Assembly (NCBI RefSeq): GCF_937900395.1
Contig: NZ_CALCDX010000183.1
Span: forward strand, 1-20,731
DNA length: 20,731 nucleotides
From: an uncultured Caulobacter sp.
GTDB taxonomy: Bacteria > Pseudomonadota > Alphaproteobacteria > Caulobacterales > Caulobacteraceae
Direction of reading: 5' to 3'
In this document: positions 5,911-15,075 of the stretch, piece by piece
Numbering within the stretch: position 1 is the stretch's first letter
How the letters are laid out: each line of letters opens with the position of its first letter
Position numbers and translations under genes: made by a program
The notes under the pieces: generated by a model
Seen by the model: only the letters and a program-made list of their open reading frames with translations
What the model was told of the DNA's origin: nothing
The model's database searches: none

Positions 5911-6552
5911 ATGGCGTTCGTGATCGCCGTCGACGGACCCGCCGCGTCCGGCAAGGGCACGATCGCTGGGCGCCTGGCGGCGCTCTATGGCTATCCGCTG
6001 CTGGACACCGGCCTGCTCTATCGAGCGGTCGGCGTCGGCGTCCTGGCTGGCGCCGGCGATCTGGACGACCCGATCGCCGCTGAATCCGTGGCGCGAACGC
6101 TCGACCTTTCCGATCTGGATCGGGCCGAGGTGCGCACCCGCGCGGCGGGCGAGGCCGCCAGCCGCGTCGCCGTGCACCCCGGCGTCCGCGCGGCCCTGTT
6201 CGACCTGCAGCGCGACTTCGCCAAACGCCAGCCCGGCTCCGTGCTGGACGGGCGTGACATCGGCACGGTCATCGCGCCCCACGCGCCGGCCAAGCTCTAT
6301 GTCACCGCCCGTCCGGAAATCCGCGCTGAGCGCCGCTGGAAACAGCTGGTCGGCCAAGGCGAGGCGGTCGATTTCGAGGATATCCTGGCCGACATCCATA
6401 AGCGCGACGCCCGCGACGGCGGCCGCAAGGACGCGCCAATGACGCAGGCCGCCGACGCCGTCTTGCTCGATACGTCGGAAATGACTATAGAGCAGGCCTT
6501 CGATGCGGCCCGCCGTATCGTCGAGGACGCGCGCGCCCGTCACCGGCTCTAG
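5911..6552 (+). CDS. cmk: Cytidylate kinase
   Basis: The enzyme phosphorylates CMP and dCMP to the diphosphates with ATP, in pyrimidine salvage and precursor supply for RNA, DNA and phospholipids. The 213-residue protein has the P-loop GPAASGKGT (residues 9-17), the CMP-binding LDTGLLYRAV (31-40) and DGRDIGTV (113-120), and the lid/insert region with arginines near 138-142. Length fits the family. The ATG lies 3 bases after the aroA stop, so translation is likely coupled. rpsA follows after 145 bp, an arrangement conserved from E. coli to alphaproteobacteria. Confidence 0.96.
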   Translation: MAFVIAVDGPAASGKGTIAGRLAALYGYPLLDTGLLYRAVGVGVLAGAGDLDDPIAAESVARTLDLSDLDRAEVRTRAAGEAASRVAVHPGVRAALFDLQRDFAKRQPGSVLDGRDIGTVIAPHAPAKLYVTARPEIRAERRWKQLVGQGEAVDFEDILADIHKRDARDGGRKDAPMTQAADAVLLDTSEMTIEQAFDAARRIVEDARARHRL

Positions 6553-6580
6553 CCGGAGGGCAAATCCACCGCCGTTCTCG

Positions 6581-6601
6581 CCGCGATCAAGACAATCGCG
6601 G
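6581..6601 (+). promoter_or_regulatory. Hairpin in the cmk-rpsA intergenic region
   Basis: A perfect 7-bp stem, CCGCGAT (6581-6587) with ATCGCGG (6595-6601), has a 7-base loop and begins 29 bases after the cmk stop. A second small stem, CGAGA (6635-6639) with TCTCG (6644-6648), lies about 50 bases before rpsA. S1 genes in other bacteria are autoregulated through structured leaders. Whether these stems terminate cmk transcription or belong to an rpsA leader cannot be decided from sequence. Confidence 0.4.
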
Positions 6602-6697
6602 GCCGTCTTATCAAACCCACTTCATCCGGAATCCCGAGAACCGTCTCGCGACGAGTCTCATCCCAGGGTTCCCCCAACCTAGAGACCAAAGATCAGC

Positions 6698-8407
<1,710 letters not shown>

Positions 8408-8435
8408 GCTTCCGCTCTATCAGAGCTGAAGTTGG

Positions 8436-8470
8436 CGGCGGCCGGAGCGATCCGGCCGCCGTTTTCTTTT
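8436..8470 (+). terminator. Intrinsic terminator of rpsA
   Basis: An 11-bp GC-rich stem (8436-8446 with 8451-8461; core GGCGGCCGGA/TCCGGCCGCC) is closed by a GCGA tetraloop of the stable GNRA type and followed by TTTTCTTTT. It begins 29 bases after the rpsA stop and separates rpsA from the next gene. Confidence 0.93.
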
Positions 8471-8519
8471 GCCCGAAAGCCTGCCACAAATCCCAGGGGT
8501 TGAGTTGTGGGGGGTGTTC

Positions 8520-10496
8520 GTGCGGTTCAGTGGGTTTCGTGGCCTCCAAGGCGCGGCGATCGCCGTTGTTTCCGTTTCGGTTATGGCCAGCGCCGCATTG
8601 GCGGACGAAAAGCCCAGCTACGGGCCGCCGCCCAAGTGGGTTCAGGTGGCGGAGCTTCCCGCGCCGCCCTCCGACGACCAGGCGCCGTCAACTCAGCTGC
8701 TGCTGAATGACAACCAGTCCCAGCACGACAATACCGGCTCGGCCTACTACAACCGCCGCATCGTCAAGATTCTGAAGCCCGAGGGGCTTCAGGGCGGATC
8801 GCGGTCGGTGACCTGGGACCCCGTTCGCGACAAGATCACGCTTCACACGCTCGCTATCATCCGCGGCGGCCAACGGATTGATCTTCTGAAGCAAGGTCAG
8901 GATGTCCTGGTTCTGCGGCGTGAAAAGAACCTGGAGCGCGCGATGCTGGACGGGCGCATGACCGCCTCGATCCAGATCAAGGATCTGCAGGTTGGCGATA
9001 TCGTCGACTGGGCTTTCACCCAGGAACACAAGGAAGCGTTGCTGGGCGGCCGCACCAATGATTTCGAGACCATGGCTTGGAGCGGCCTCGCCGGCCGGTT
9101 CCGCGCTCGATTGCTGTGGCCGGATGGAACGCCGCTGACTTGGCGCGTCACGCCCGGCTTTCCGCAGCCCAAGATCTCCAAGTCGGGCAAGACCAACGAG
9201 CTGCTGGTGGACGTCGCGAACGCCAAGCCGCCAAAGCCGCCGATCGGCGCGCCGGTTCGGTTCCAGCGCGTGGGCATGCTGGAGGCGACGACCTATACCG
9301 GTTGGGACGATATCTCCCGCCGCATGGCGCCGCTGTACGCCGAGGCTTCGAAGTTGTCGGCGGATTCCTCCCTGCGAAAGGAGATTGCCGCAATCGCCCA
9401 GGCCGGCGCCGATCCGAAGGTGCGGGCCTTCAAGGCGTTGCAGCTGGTCGAGGACAAGACCCGCTATCTGTTCCTGGGCATGGGCGATGGCGGCTACAAA
9501 CCCGCGCCCGTCGACGAGACCTGGTCGCGGCGCTTTGGCGACTGCAAGGGCAAGACCGTGCTGCTGCTCACGATCCTGCGCGAACTTGGCGTCGAGGCCG
9601 AACCGGTGCTGGTGTCGACCGCAGGGGGCGACGGCCTGGAAGAGCGGCTGCCGTCGGCCGCGCTGTTCAACCATGTCATCGTTCGCGCGCGCATCGGCGG
9701 CAAGAGCTATTGGCTCGACGGCACGCGCTCGGGAGACGTCGGCGACATCGACGGCTTGCGGCCGCCGCCGTTCCGCTGGGCCTTGCCGCTGCGGATGGAC
9801 GGAGCGTCGCTGGAAGAGATCGTCCAGCCTCCGCTCACCCGGCCGGACAGCGAGGGCGTGGTCCGCATCGATGCGTCAGGCGGGCTCGACAAGCCCGCGC
9901 CGATCACCATGACCACGGTGATCCGCGGCGACGCCGCCCTGAACCTGGCGCGCGCCTTGCGCACGGCGCCGCGAGCCGACATTGAGCGGAGCCTCAAGCA
10001 AAGCGCCTCGGCCAGCCTCAGCTGGGTCAATATCGACACGATCGACTTCGACGTGTCCCCCAACGGCGAGGCCAAGATCAGGATTGGCGGCACGGCCGAT
10101 CTCGACTGGCGCTTGAACGACGACCTCGGGGTTCGGGAATTCCGGATTCCCGGTTCCGGTTCGGGCAAGGCGTCGGCCTTCCCTCGGCGCGAGCCGGGCC
10201 TCAATGCCGACGCGCCTTACGCGACGGTCTTTCCGGCCTATTCGACGTCGGCGACCGAGATCGTCCTGCCCGACAAAGGCGCCGGCTTCGCGGTCAAGGG
10301 CCTCAACTGGACCGGCCGTATCGCCAATCGCGACATCCAGATGACCGCGGAACTGAAGGATGGGGTGGCGAGGTTTGCGGAATCCAGTCGAAGCGTGGGC
10401 CGGGAACTGCCTTACGCGGAGGCCGAAGAGGCCAACAAGAGGGCCCGGCGCCTGGCTTCCGAACCCCAGATCGTTCGCGCCCCAAAGGGTTCGTAG
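8520..10496 (+). CDS. Secreted DUF3857 / transglutaminase-like protein
   Basis: The 658-residue protein starts with a signal peptide (hydrophobic AAIAVVSVSVMA, likely cleavage after ASAALA near residue 28), so it is probably periplasmic. The next part (about 40-290) resembles DUF3857. It is followed by a transglutaminase-like cysteine-protease fold with the apparent triad Cys342 (FGDCKGK), His385 (FNHVIV) and Asp400 (WLDGT). The C-terminal 200 residues are a beta-rich region often seen with DUF3857. Substrate is unknown; related folds act as peptidases or cross-linking enzymes. I chose the GTG at 8520 because GGGGGG (8509-8514) lies 5 bases upstream and the signal peptide begins there. A TTG at 8469 in the same frame lies in the rpsA terminator. 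It sits between rpsA and ihfB, which usually adjoin. Confidence 0.85.
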   Translation: MRFSGFRGLQGAAIAVVSVSVMASAALADEKPSYGPPPKWVQVAELPAPPSDDQAPSTQLLLNDNQSQHDNTGSAYYNRRIVKILKPEGLQGGSRSVTWDPVRDKITLHTLAIIRGGQRIDLLKQGQDVLVLRREKNLERAMLDGRMTASIQIKDLQVGDIVDWAFTQEHKEALLGGRTNDFETMAWSGLAGRFRARLLWPDGTPLTWRVTPGFPQPKISKSGKTNELLVDVANAKPPKPPIGAPVRFQRVGMLEATTYTGWDDISRRMAPLYAEASKLSADSSLRKEIAAIAQAGADPKVRAFKALQLVEDKTRYLFLGMGDGGYKPAPVDETWSRRFGDCKGKTVLLLTILRELGVEAEPVLVSTAGGDGLEERLPSAALFNHVIVRARIGGKSYWLDGTRSGDVGDIDGLRPPPFRWALPLRMDGASLEEIVQPPLTRPDSEGVVRIDASGGLDKPAPITMTTVIRGDAALNLARALRTAPRADIERSLKQSASASLSWVNIDTIDFDVSPNGEAKIRIGGTADLDWRLNDDLGVREFRIPGSGSGKASAFPRREPGLNADAPYATVFPAYSTSATEIVLPDKGAGFAVKGLNWTGRIANRDIQMTAELKDGVARFAESSRSVGRELPYAEAEEANKRARRLASEPQIVRAPKGS

Positions 10497-10613
10497 GCAT
10501 GCGCATTAACCGAACCCCGTTCGTGAATCGCACGCAACCCCTTGAAGACTCAGCCATCGTTGGGCAAAGGTCCGGTCGCGCCTTCTTAGTCTTGGGGCGT
10601 TCCGGGGATTTCG

Positions 10614-10904
10614 ATGATCAAGTCTGAACTCATCGCCAGGCTCGCGAATGAAAATCCGCACCTGACGCAGAAGGACGTCGAGCGCGTCGTCAGCGTCATC
10701 CTGGAACGCATGATCGGCGCTCTGGAGGACGGCGGCCGCGTCGAACTGCGTGGCTTCGGGGCCCTGTCGGTGCGTTCGCGTCCCGCCCGAACCGGCCGCA
10801 ATCCGCGCACCGGCGAAGCGGTCGAAGTCCGCGCCAAGCACGTACCGTTCTTCAAGAGCGGCAAGGAGCTCCGGGCCCGCCTTAACGCTGACGGCGACGA
10901 ATAG
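10614..10904 (+). CDS. ihfB: Integration host factor subunit beta
   Basis: The 96-residue HU/IHF-family protein bends DNA sharply as a heterodimer with IhfA, in transcription from sigma-54 promoters, replication control and recombination. The N-terminus MIKSELIARLA, the VELRGFGALSVR strand and the DNA-intercalating arm PARTGRNPRTGEAV (Pro64) mark the beta subunit, and the end VPFFKSGKELRARLN is typical. GGGGA precedes the ATG by about 6 bases. Linkage downstream of rpsA is conserved across proteobacteria. Two GANTC (CcrM-type) methylation sites, at 10525-10529 and 10547-10551, lie in the 117-bp upstream region, together with a TTAACC at 10506-10511 resembling half of a CtrA site. Confidence 0.95.
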   Translation: MIKSELIARLANENPHLTQKDVERVVSVILERMIGALEDGGRVELRGFGALSVRSRPARTGRNPRTGEAVEVRAKHVPFFKSGKELRARLNADGDE

Positions 10905-10981
10905 GCGACTGGGCCGGGCTTGACCCGACATCGCGAACGACGCCAGCCTCGCGTTCATTCTGAATAGGCGAGGAGACCGTC

Positions 10982-11401
10982 ATGAGCGTCGTCAAGGAGT
11001 TCCGCGAGTTTATCGCCCGCGGCAACGTCATCGACCTGGCCGTCGGCGTGATCATCGGCGCGGCCTTCAACGGCATCGTCAAGAGTCTGGTCGATCAGGT
11101 GATCATGCCGCCGATCGGCCTGCTGACCGGCGGCCTGGACTTCTCGAAGCTGGAATGGGTGCTGCGACCCGAGAATCCGGCGACAGACGCGGTTGAGAAG
11201 GTGGCGGTCCAGTACGGCGCCTTCATCAACACCGTGATCCAGTTCTTCATCGTCGCGGTCGTGGTGTTCCTGCTGGTCAAGCTGGTGAACGAGATCCGCC
11301 GCAAGGACGCCGAGACGCCGGCGCCCGCCGCGCCTCCCGCCCCGACGCCGGAGGAAAAGCTACTGACCGAGATCCGCGATCTGCTCGCCAAGTCGAAGTA
11401 G
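10982..11401 (+). CDS. mscL: Large-conductance mechanosensitive channel MscL
   Basis: The 139-residue inner-membrane channel opens under membrane tension and releases solutes during hypo-osmotic shock. It has the amphipathic N-terminal helix (VVKEFREFIARGN), TM1 with the pore-lining LAVGVIIGAAFNGIVKSLV (about 19-38), a periplasmic loop containing MPPIG and the 50-80 region, TM2 at about 81-103, and a C-terminal helix ending EEKLLTEIRDLL after a Pro/Ala-rich linker. GAGGAG upstream of the ATG is a good ribosome binding site. It lies 77 bp after ihfB in the same direction and converges on the M16 peptidase gene. Confidence 0.97.
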   Translation: MSVVKEFREFIARGNVIDLAVGVIIGAAFNGIVKSLVDQVIMPPIGLLTGGLDFSKLEWVLRPENPATDAVEKVAVQYGAFINTVIQFFIVAVVVFLLVKLVNEIRRKDAETPAPAAPPAPTPEEKLLTEIRDLLAKSK

Positions 11402-11412
11402 CGCGCCGATCA

Positions 11413-11446
11413 GCCTGGAGCGCCACGCTGTCGCGACGCTCCAGGC
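11413..11446. terminator. Putative bidirectional terminator between mscL and M16 peptidase
   Basis: A perfect 10-bp inverted repeat, GCCTGGAGCG (11413-11422) with CGCTCCAGGC (11437-11446), has a 14-base loop and fills the 51-bp gap between two convergent genes. T-tracts are weak on both sides. Position rather than a T-run supports the call. Confidence 0.6.
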
Positions 11447-11452
11447 CTTCCA

Positions 11453-14326
11453 TCACTTGCCCAGCGTAGGGCTGTCGAGGTCGAGCTTGGCGGCCGGGAT
11501 CACCACGGCGTTGGGCGCGACCTTGGTCAGGTCCTCGCCCATGGCCTTGGCGTCGCCCGCCACGATCACGCTCATCTGCGCGGGGTCCAGCTGCGCCTTG
11601 GCGAAGGCCTGGACCTGGTCCGGCGTCACCGCCTCGACCTTGGCGGCGTAGGTCTGGATCTCGGTCAGCGGCACGCCATAGACGGCGAGGTTGCCCAGGA
11701 TGTTGGCCAAGCCCTCCGAGGTGCCCAGGTCGCGGCCGAAACCGCCCACCAGCACGGATTTGCGCGCGGTCAGCTCGTTCGCCGCGGCGGGCTCGGACGC
11801 CAGACGCGTCAGCTCGGCGCGGGTCAGGGACACGACCTCGGCGGCCGACGGGTTCTTGGTCTGCACTCGCGCGGAGAAGCCGCCAAAGCGTCCCTGAGGC
11901 GTCAGGCTGGAGCCAGCGCCGTACGAGAGGCCGCGCTTGATGCGGATCTCCTGGTTCAGGCGCGACGAGAAGCCGACACCGAGCACGGTGTTGGCCACCA
12001 GGCCCTGATAGTAGTTCGGATCCGTGCGGGTGATCGCCGGCTTGGCCAGCACCACGGCCGCCTGGCCCGTGCCGGGCAGGTCGATGATCACGTTCCGCGG
12101 CTGATAGCCGGTTGGCGCGGCGGGCGGCGCGGGCGGCGGCGAGGCGGGCTTCTTCCAGCCGCCGAAGGCTTTCTCGGCCAGGGCGAAGCCTGCTTCGGGC
12201 GTCAGGTTGCCGGTCAGCACCAGCACGGCGTTGTCGGGACGCCAGTAGGCGGCGTGAGTTTTGGCGAGATCCGTCCGCTTGATCTTCGGCAGCGAGCCTG
12301 GCGTGCCGCCGGCCACGTGGCCATAGGCGGAGCCGGCGTACAGCACCGGCGCCGTCGCGTAGCCGGCCAGGCTGCCGGGGCGTTGATAGGCGACCGACAG
12401 GCTGTCGAGGGTTTCGGCGCGCACCCGATCCAGTTCCGCCGCCGCGAAGGCGGGGTTCTCGGCTACGTCGGCCATGATGGCCATGGCGGGCGCGGCGTTG
12501 TTCTGGGTGACGCTCAGGGTCAGGGAGGCGGCTTCCCAGCCGGAGCCCGCTTCCAGATTGGCGCCCAAGGCCTCGGTCTCACGCGCGACCTGGGTCGCCG
12601 AGCGGGTGGCCGTCCCCTCGGTGAGCAGTTCGGCGGTCAGGCTGGAGACGCCCGCCAGGCCTTTAGGGTCCGAGCTCGCGCCGCCACGCACCGTCAGGTC
12701 GGCGGTGATCAGCGGCAGGTCGCTGGACTTGGCGACGATGACGCGCAGGCCGTTCGCCAGGGTTTTTTCGGCCGGGGTCGGCAGCACCGCCGGGACGGGC
12801 GCGGCGATCGGCGGCGGCGCCTGGCGCTCGCCCTCCGGCGCGAGCGTCGTGACCGGGCCGTCGTACTTGACCGAGGCCACCTTGGGGATCGGCGGCGTGA
12901 GGTCCTTCTCGCCGGCCGGACGATCCTTCTCCGGCAGGTAGCGGATCACGGTGCGCTTGTCGTCGGCCAGGTACTTGCGGGCCACGCGCTGGACGTCGGC
13001 GGCGGTGACCGCCTGCAGGGCGGCGAGATTGGTGTTGGCCCGGGCGGGGTCGCCCTCGGTCATCAGGGCGTAGCCGATGGCGAAGCCTCGGCCGTCGATC
13101 TCTTCGCGGCGGCGCACCGCGTCCGCCAGCAGGCCGGCCTTGGCTTCGGAGAGTTCGGCGGGCGTGACGAGGCCGTCGCGGAGGCGCGCGACCTGGGCGC
13201 GGAGGGCCGTCTCGCCCTGCTGGACCGTCTTGCCGCCGGCCATGATCGCGCCGACGTAGAACAGGCCCGGCTGGGCGTTGTTCGGCGCGCTGGAGAACAC
13301 CGACTGGGTGATCTTCTGCTCGTAGACCAGGCTGTCATAAAGGCGCGACGACTTGCCGGCCGACAGGATGGCGTCCAGCACGGTCAGCGCCGGGGCGTCC
13401 TTGTCGGCGGCGGCGGGCGCCAGCCAGGTGATCGCCAGCGCGGGCAGCGGCACGTTGGGGCCGTAGGTGCTCACGGTCTTCGGACCTGCGCGGGCGGGCT
13501 CGACGACGGTCACCTTCGGAATGTCGCCGGCGGGCTTGGCGATGCCGCCGAAGTACTGGTCGATCATCGCGTCCAGCTTGGCCTGGTCGAAGTTGCCCAC
13601 AACGATCAGGGCCGCGTTGTCGGGACGGTAGTAGGTCTGGTGAAAAGCGCGCACGTCATCGACCGTGGCCGCGTCCAGCTCCTCGATCGAGCCGATGCCC
13701 GGGCGCTGGTACGGATGGGTCGTGAACGACTGCTGCGGGATCGAGAGCGCGAAGAAGCGACCATAGGGATCGGCCAGGACGCGCTGGCGCAGTTCTTCCT
13801 TCACGACGTCGCGCTCGGAGGCGAACACGCTCTCGTCGATCACCAGCGACTTCAAGCGGTCGGACTCCGCCCAGAGCAGGCGCTCCAGGTGATTGGCCGG
13901 CGCGACCTCGTAATAGTTGGTGAAGTCGTCCCAGGTGGAGGCGTTGTTGAAGCCGCCGACATCCTCGGTCAGTCGGTCCAGCGTCTCGCTGGGCATGTTC
14001 CGCGTGGCCTTGAACATCAGGTGTTCGAACAGGTGGGCGAAGCCGGAACGGCCGCGCGGATCGTCCTTGGAGCCGACGCCGTACCAGACCTGCACCGAGA
14101 CATTGGGCGTGGTGGCGTCTCGGGAGGTGAAGACCTTCATGCCGTTGGGCAGGACGCGCTGCTGATAGACGATCGGCGGCGCCTTGATCGCGGCGACGCT
14201 CGCGACCTTCGGCGTCGACGCCGCAGCCTTTGGCTTCGCGGATGGGGTCGCGGCCCAGGCCATGGGCGACAACGCCGTGGTGGAAAGAGCGGCCGCGACG
14301 AAGGCGAGCTTGGCGGTGCGGATCAT
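11453..14326 (-). CDS. Periplasmic M16 family zinc metallopeptidase (two-domain, pitrilysin/PqqL-like)
   Basis: The 957-residue protein begins with a signal peptide (MIRTAKLAFVAAALSTTALSPMAWA, cleavage near residue 25), so it acts in the periplasm. The first half is a catalytic M16 domain with the inverted zinc motif HLFEH (His98, Glu101, His102) and the third ligand Glu177 in VVKEELR, 74 residues further on. The second half (about 520-945) is a homologous M16 domain without HxxEH, carrying the Arg/Tyr substrate-binding segment (IKRGLSYGAGSSL) usual in such partners. It probably degrades peptides in a closed chamber; the substrate is unknown. The ATG at 14326 is preferred because CAGGAG lies 10 bases upstream; a more distal TTG overlaps that site. 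It is divergent from bphO. Confidence 0.9.
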   Translation of the reverse strand: MIRTAKLAFVAAALSTTALSPMAWAATPSAKPKAAASTPKVASVAAIKAPPIVYQQRVLPNGMKVFTSRDATTPNVSVQVWYGVGSKDDPRGRSGFAHLFEHLMFKATRNMPSETLDRLTEDVGGFNNASTWDDFTNYYEVAPANHLERLLWAESDRLKSLVIDESVFASERDVVKEELRQRVLADPYGRFFALSIPQQSFTTHPYQRPGIGSIEELDAATVDDVRAFHQTYYRPDNAALIVVGNFDQAKLDAMIDQYFGGIAKPAGDIPKVTVVEPARAGPKTVSTYGPNVPLPALAITWLAPAAADKDAPALTVLDAILSAGKSSRLYDSLVYEQKITQSVFSSAPNNAQPGLFYVGAIMAGGKTVQQGETALRAQVARLRDGLVTPAELSEAKAGLLADAVRRREEIDGRGFAIGYALMTEGDPARANTNLAALQAVTAADVQRVARKYLADDKRTVIRYLPEKDRPAGEKDLTPPIPKVASVKYDGPVTTLAPEGERQAPPPIAAPVPAVLPTPAEKTLANGLRVIVAKSSDLPLITADLTVRGGASSDPKGLAGVSSLTAELLTEGTATRSATQVARETEALGANLEAGSGWEAASLTLSVTQNNAAPAMAIMADVAENPAFAAAELDRVRAETLDSLSVAYQRPGSLAGYATAPVLYAGSAYGHVAGGTPGSLPKIKRTDLAKTHAAYWRPDNAVLVLTGNLTPEAGFALAEKAFGGWKKPASPPPAPPAAPTGYQPRNVIIDLPGTGQAAVVLAKPAITRTDPNYYQGLVANTVLGVGFSSRLNQEIRIKRGLSYGAGSSLTPQGRFGGFSARVQTKNPSAAEVVSLTRAELTRLASEPAAANELTARKSVLVGGFGRDLGTSEGLANILGNLAVYGVPLTEIQTYAAKVEAVTPDQVQAFAKAQLDPAQMSVIVAGDAKAMGEDLTKVAPNAVVIPAAKLDLDSPTLGK

Positions 14327-14407
14327 GCGCGAGGGTCTCCTGAACAACTATCCTTGACCCTAGCACCGTCGATTTCGAGATAAACCTTACCGACCTGTCA
14401 TCTGCCG

Positions 14408-14432
14408 GGAACCGAAACGCCCGATGACCGTT
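14408..14432 (+). promoter_or_regulatory. Putative EcfG (sigma-T) general-stress promoter of bphO-bphP
   Basis: GGAAC (14408-14412), 16 bases, then CGTT (14429-14432) matches the alphaproteobacterial EcfG-type consensus GGAAC-N16/17-CGTT exactly. It points toward bphO and predicts a start near 14440 with a leader of about 45 bases. It is the only such match I found in an intergenic region with the right orientation. Confidence 0.62.
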
Positions 14433-14484
14433 CAAAACGTTCGTCTCGGCTCCCCGCTCGCGGGCCGCGCGTGTGGGGCCCTGA

Positions 14485-15075
14485 TTGACTGAACTTTTGC
14501 TTCGTGACCGCCTCCGCGCGGCGACCGCCAAAGACCACGCGGCGCTGGACGCTATCGCGGCCTCCTTCGATTTCGAGAACCCCTCTGGATATGGGCGGTT
14601 TCTTTCGGCCTCCGCCGCGGCGCTGATCCCCTTGGAGCTGGCGCTGGAGCGAGCCGGCGTCGGGGCCTGGCTGGGCGATTGGCCCGATCGCAGCCGGCGC
14701 GCGGCGCTGTCGAGCGATCTCGTCGCCCTAGGTCTGGCGCCGCCAGTCACGGCGGCCGAACCCACGCCGTCCCGAGGGTTCGGCGTGGGCCTCCTCTATG
14801 TTCTCGAGGGCTCGAGGCTGGGCGCGCGTTTTCTGGTCCGCCGCGTGCGGAGGGCGGCACCCGGCTTGCCGACCGGCTACCTCGGCCATGGCGACGAGGC
14901 TGATCTCTGGCGCTCCTTTCTGGGGTGGTTGGAAGCGCAGCCGAAAGTCGGCTTGCGGACAGACGAGGCCGTCGCGGGTGCGCGATATGGGTTTCAGTGC
15001 TTCTCGGCCGCGTTCGAGACCGCCGCCTCGCCTGGAGTCCTGAATGTCCGAGCCGGCGTCCATGTCCGGATTTGA
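14485..15075 (+). CDS. bphO: Biliverdin-producing heme oxygenase (bacteriophytochrome-associated)
   Basis: The 196-residue all-helical protein opens heme to biliverdin, CO and iron. The N-terminal LRAATAKDHAALD holds the probable heme-ligating His18, as in HemO/BphO proteins (LRxxTxxxH). The distal-helix region reads FGVGLLYVLEGSRLGARFL (about 100-118), matching the family's LYVLEGSxLG. It overlaps the phytochrome gene by 32 bp, the classical bphO-bphP arrangement, so it supplies the chromophore. The start is a TTG at 14485 with GGGG (14475-14478) 6 bases upstream; no ATG exists nearby in frame, and the alignment begins there. An EcfG-type promoter lies 53 bp upstream. Confidence 0.88.
   Translation: MTELLLRDRLRAATAKDHAALDAIAASFDFENPSGYGRFLSASAAALIPLELALERAGVGAWLGDWPDRSRRAALSSDLVALGLAPPVTAAEPTPSRGFGVGLLYVLEGSRLGARFLVRRVRRAAPGLPTGYLGHGDEADLWRSFLGWLEAQPKVGLRTDEAVAGARYGFQCFSAAFETAASPGVLNVRAGVHVRI

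Noticed and set aside
12254..14383. A 709-codon open frame on the plus strand, antisense to the M16 peptidase
   Set aside because: It is a Gly/Arg/Ala-rich shadow frame without any recognisable domain, lying over a clear M16 peptidase. Long antisense frames are expected at this GC content.
14430..14442. GTTC-N5-GTTC resembling an alphaproteobacterial LexA box
   Set aside because: The alphaproteobacterial SOS box needs a 7-base spacer; here it is 5, and one half overlaps the EcfG -10 element.
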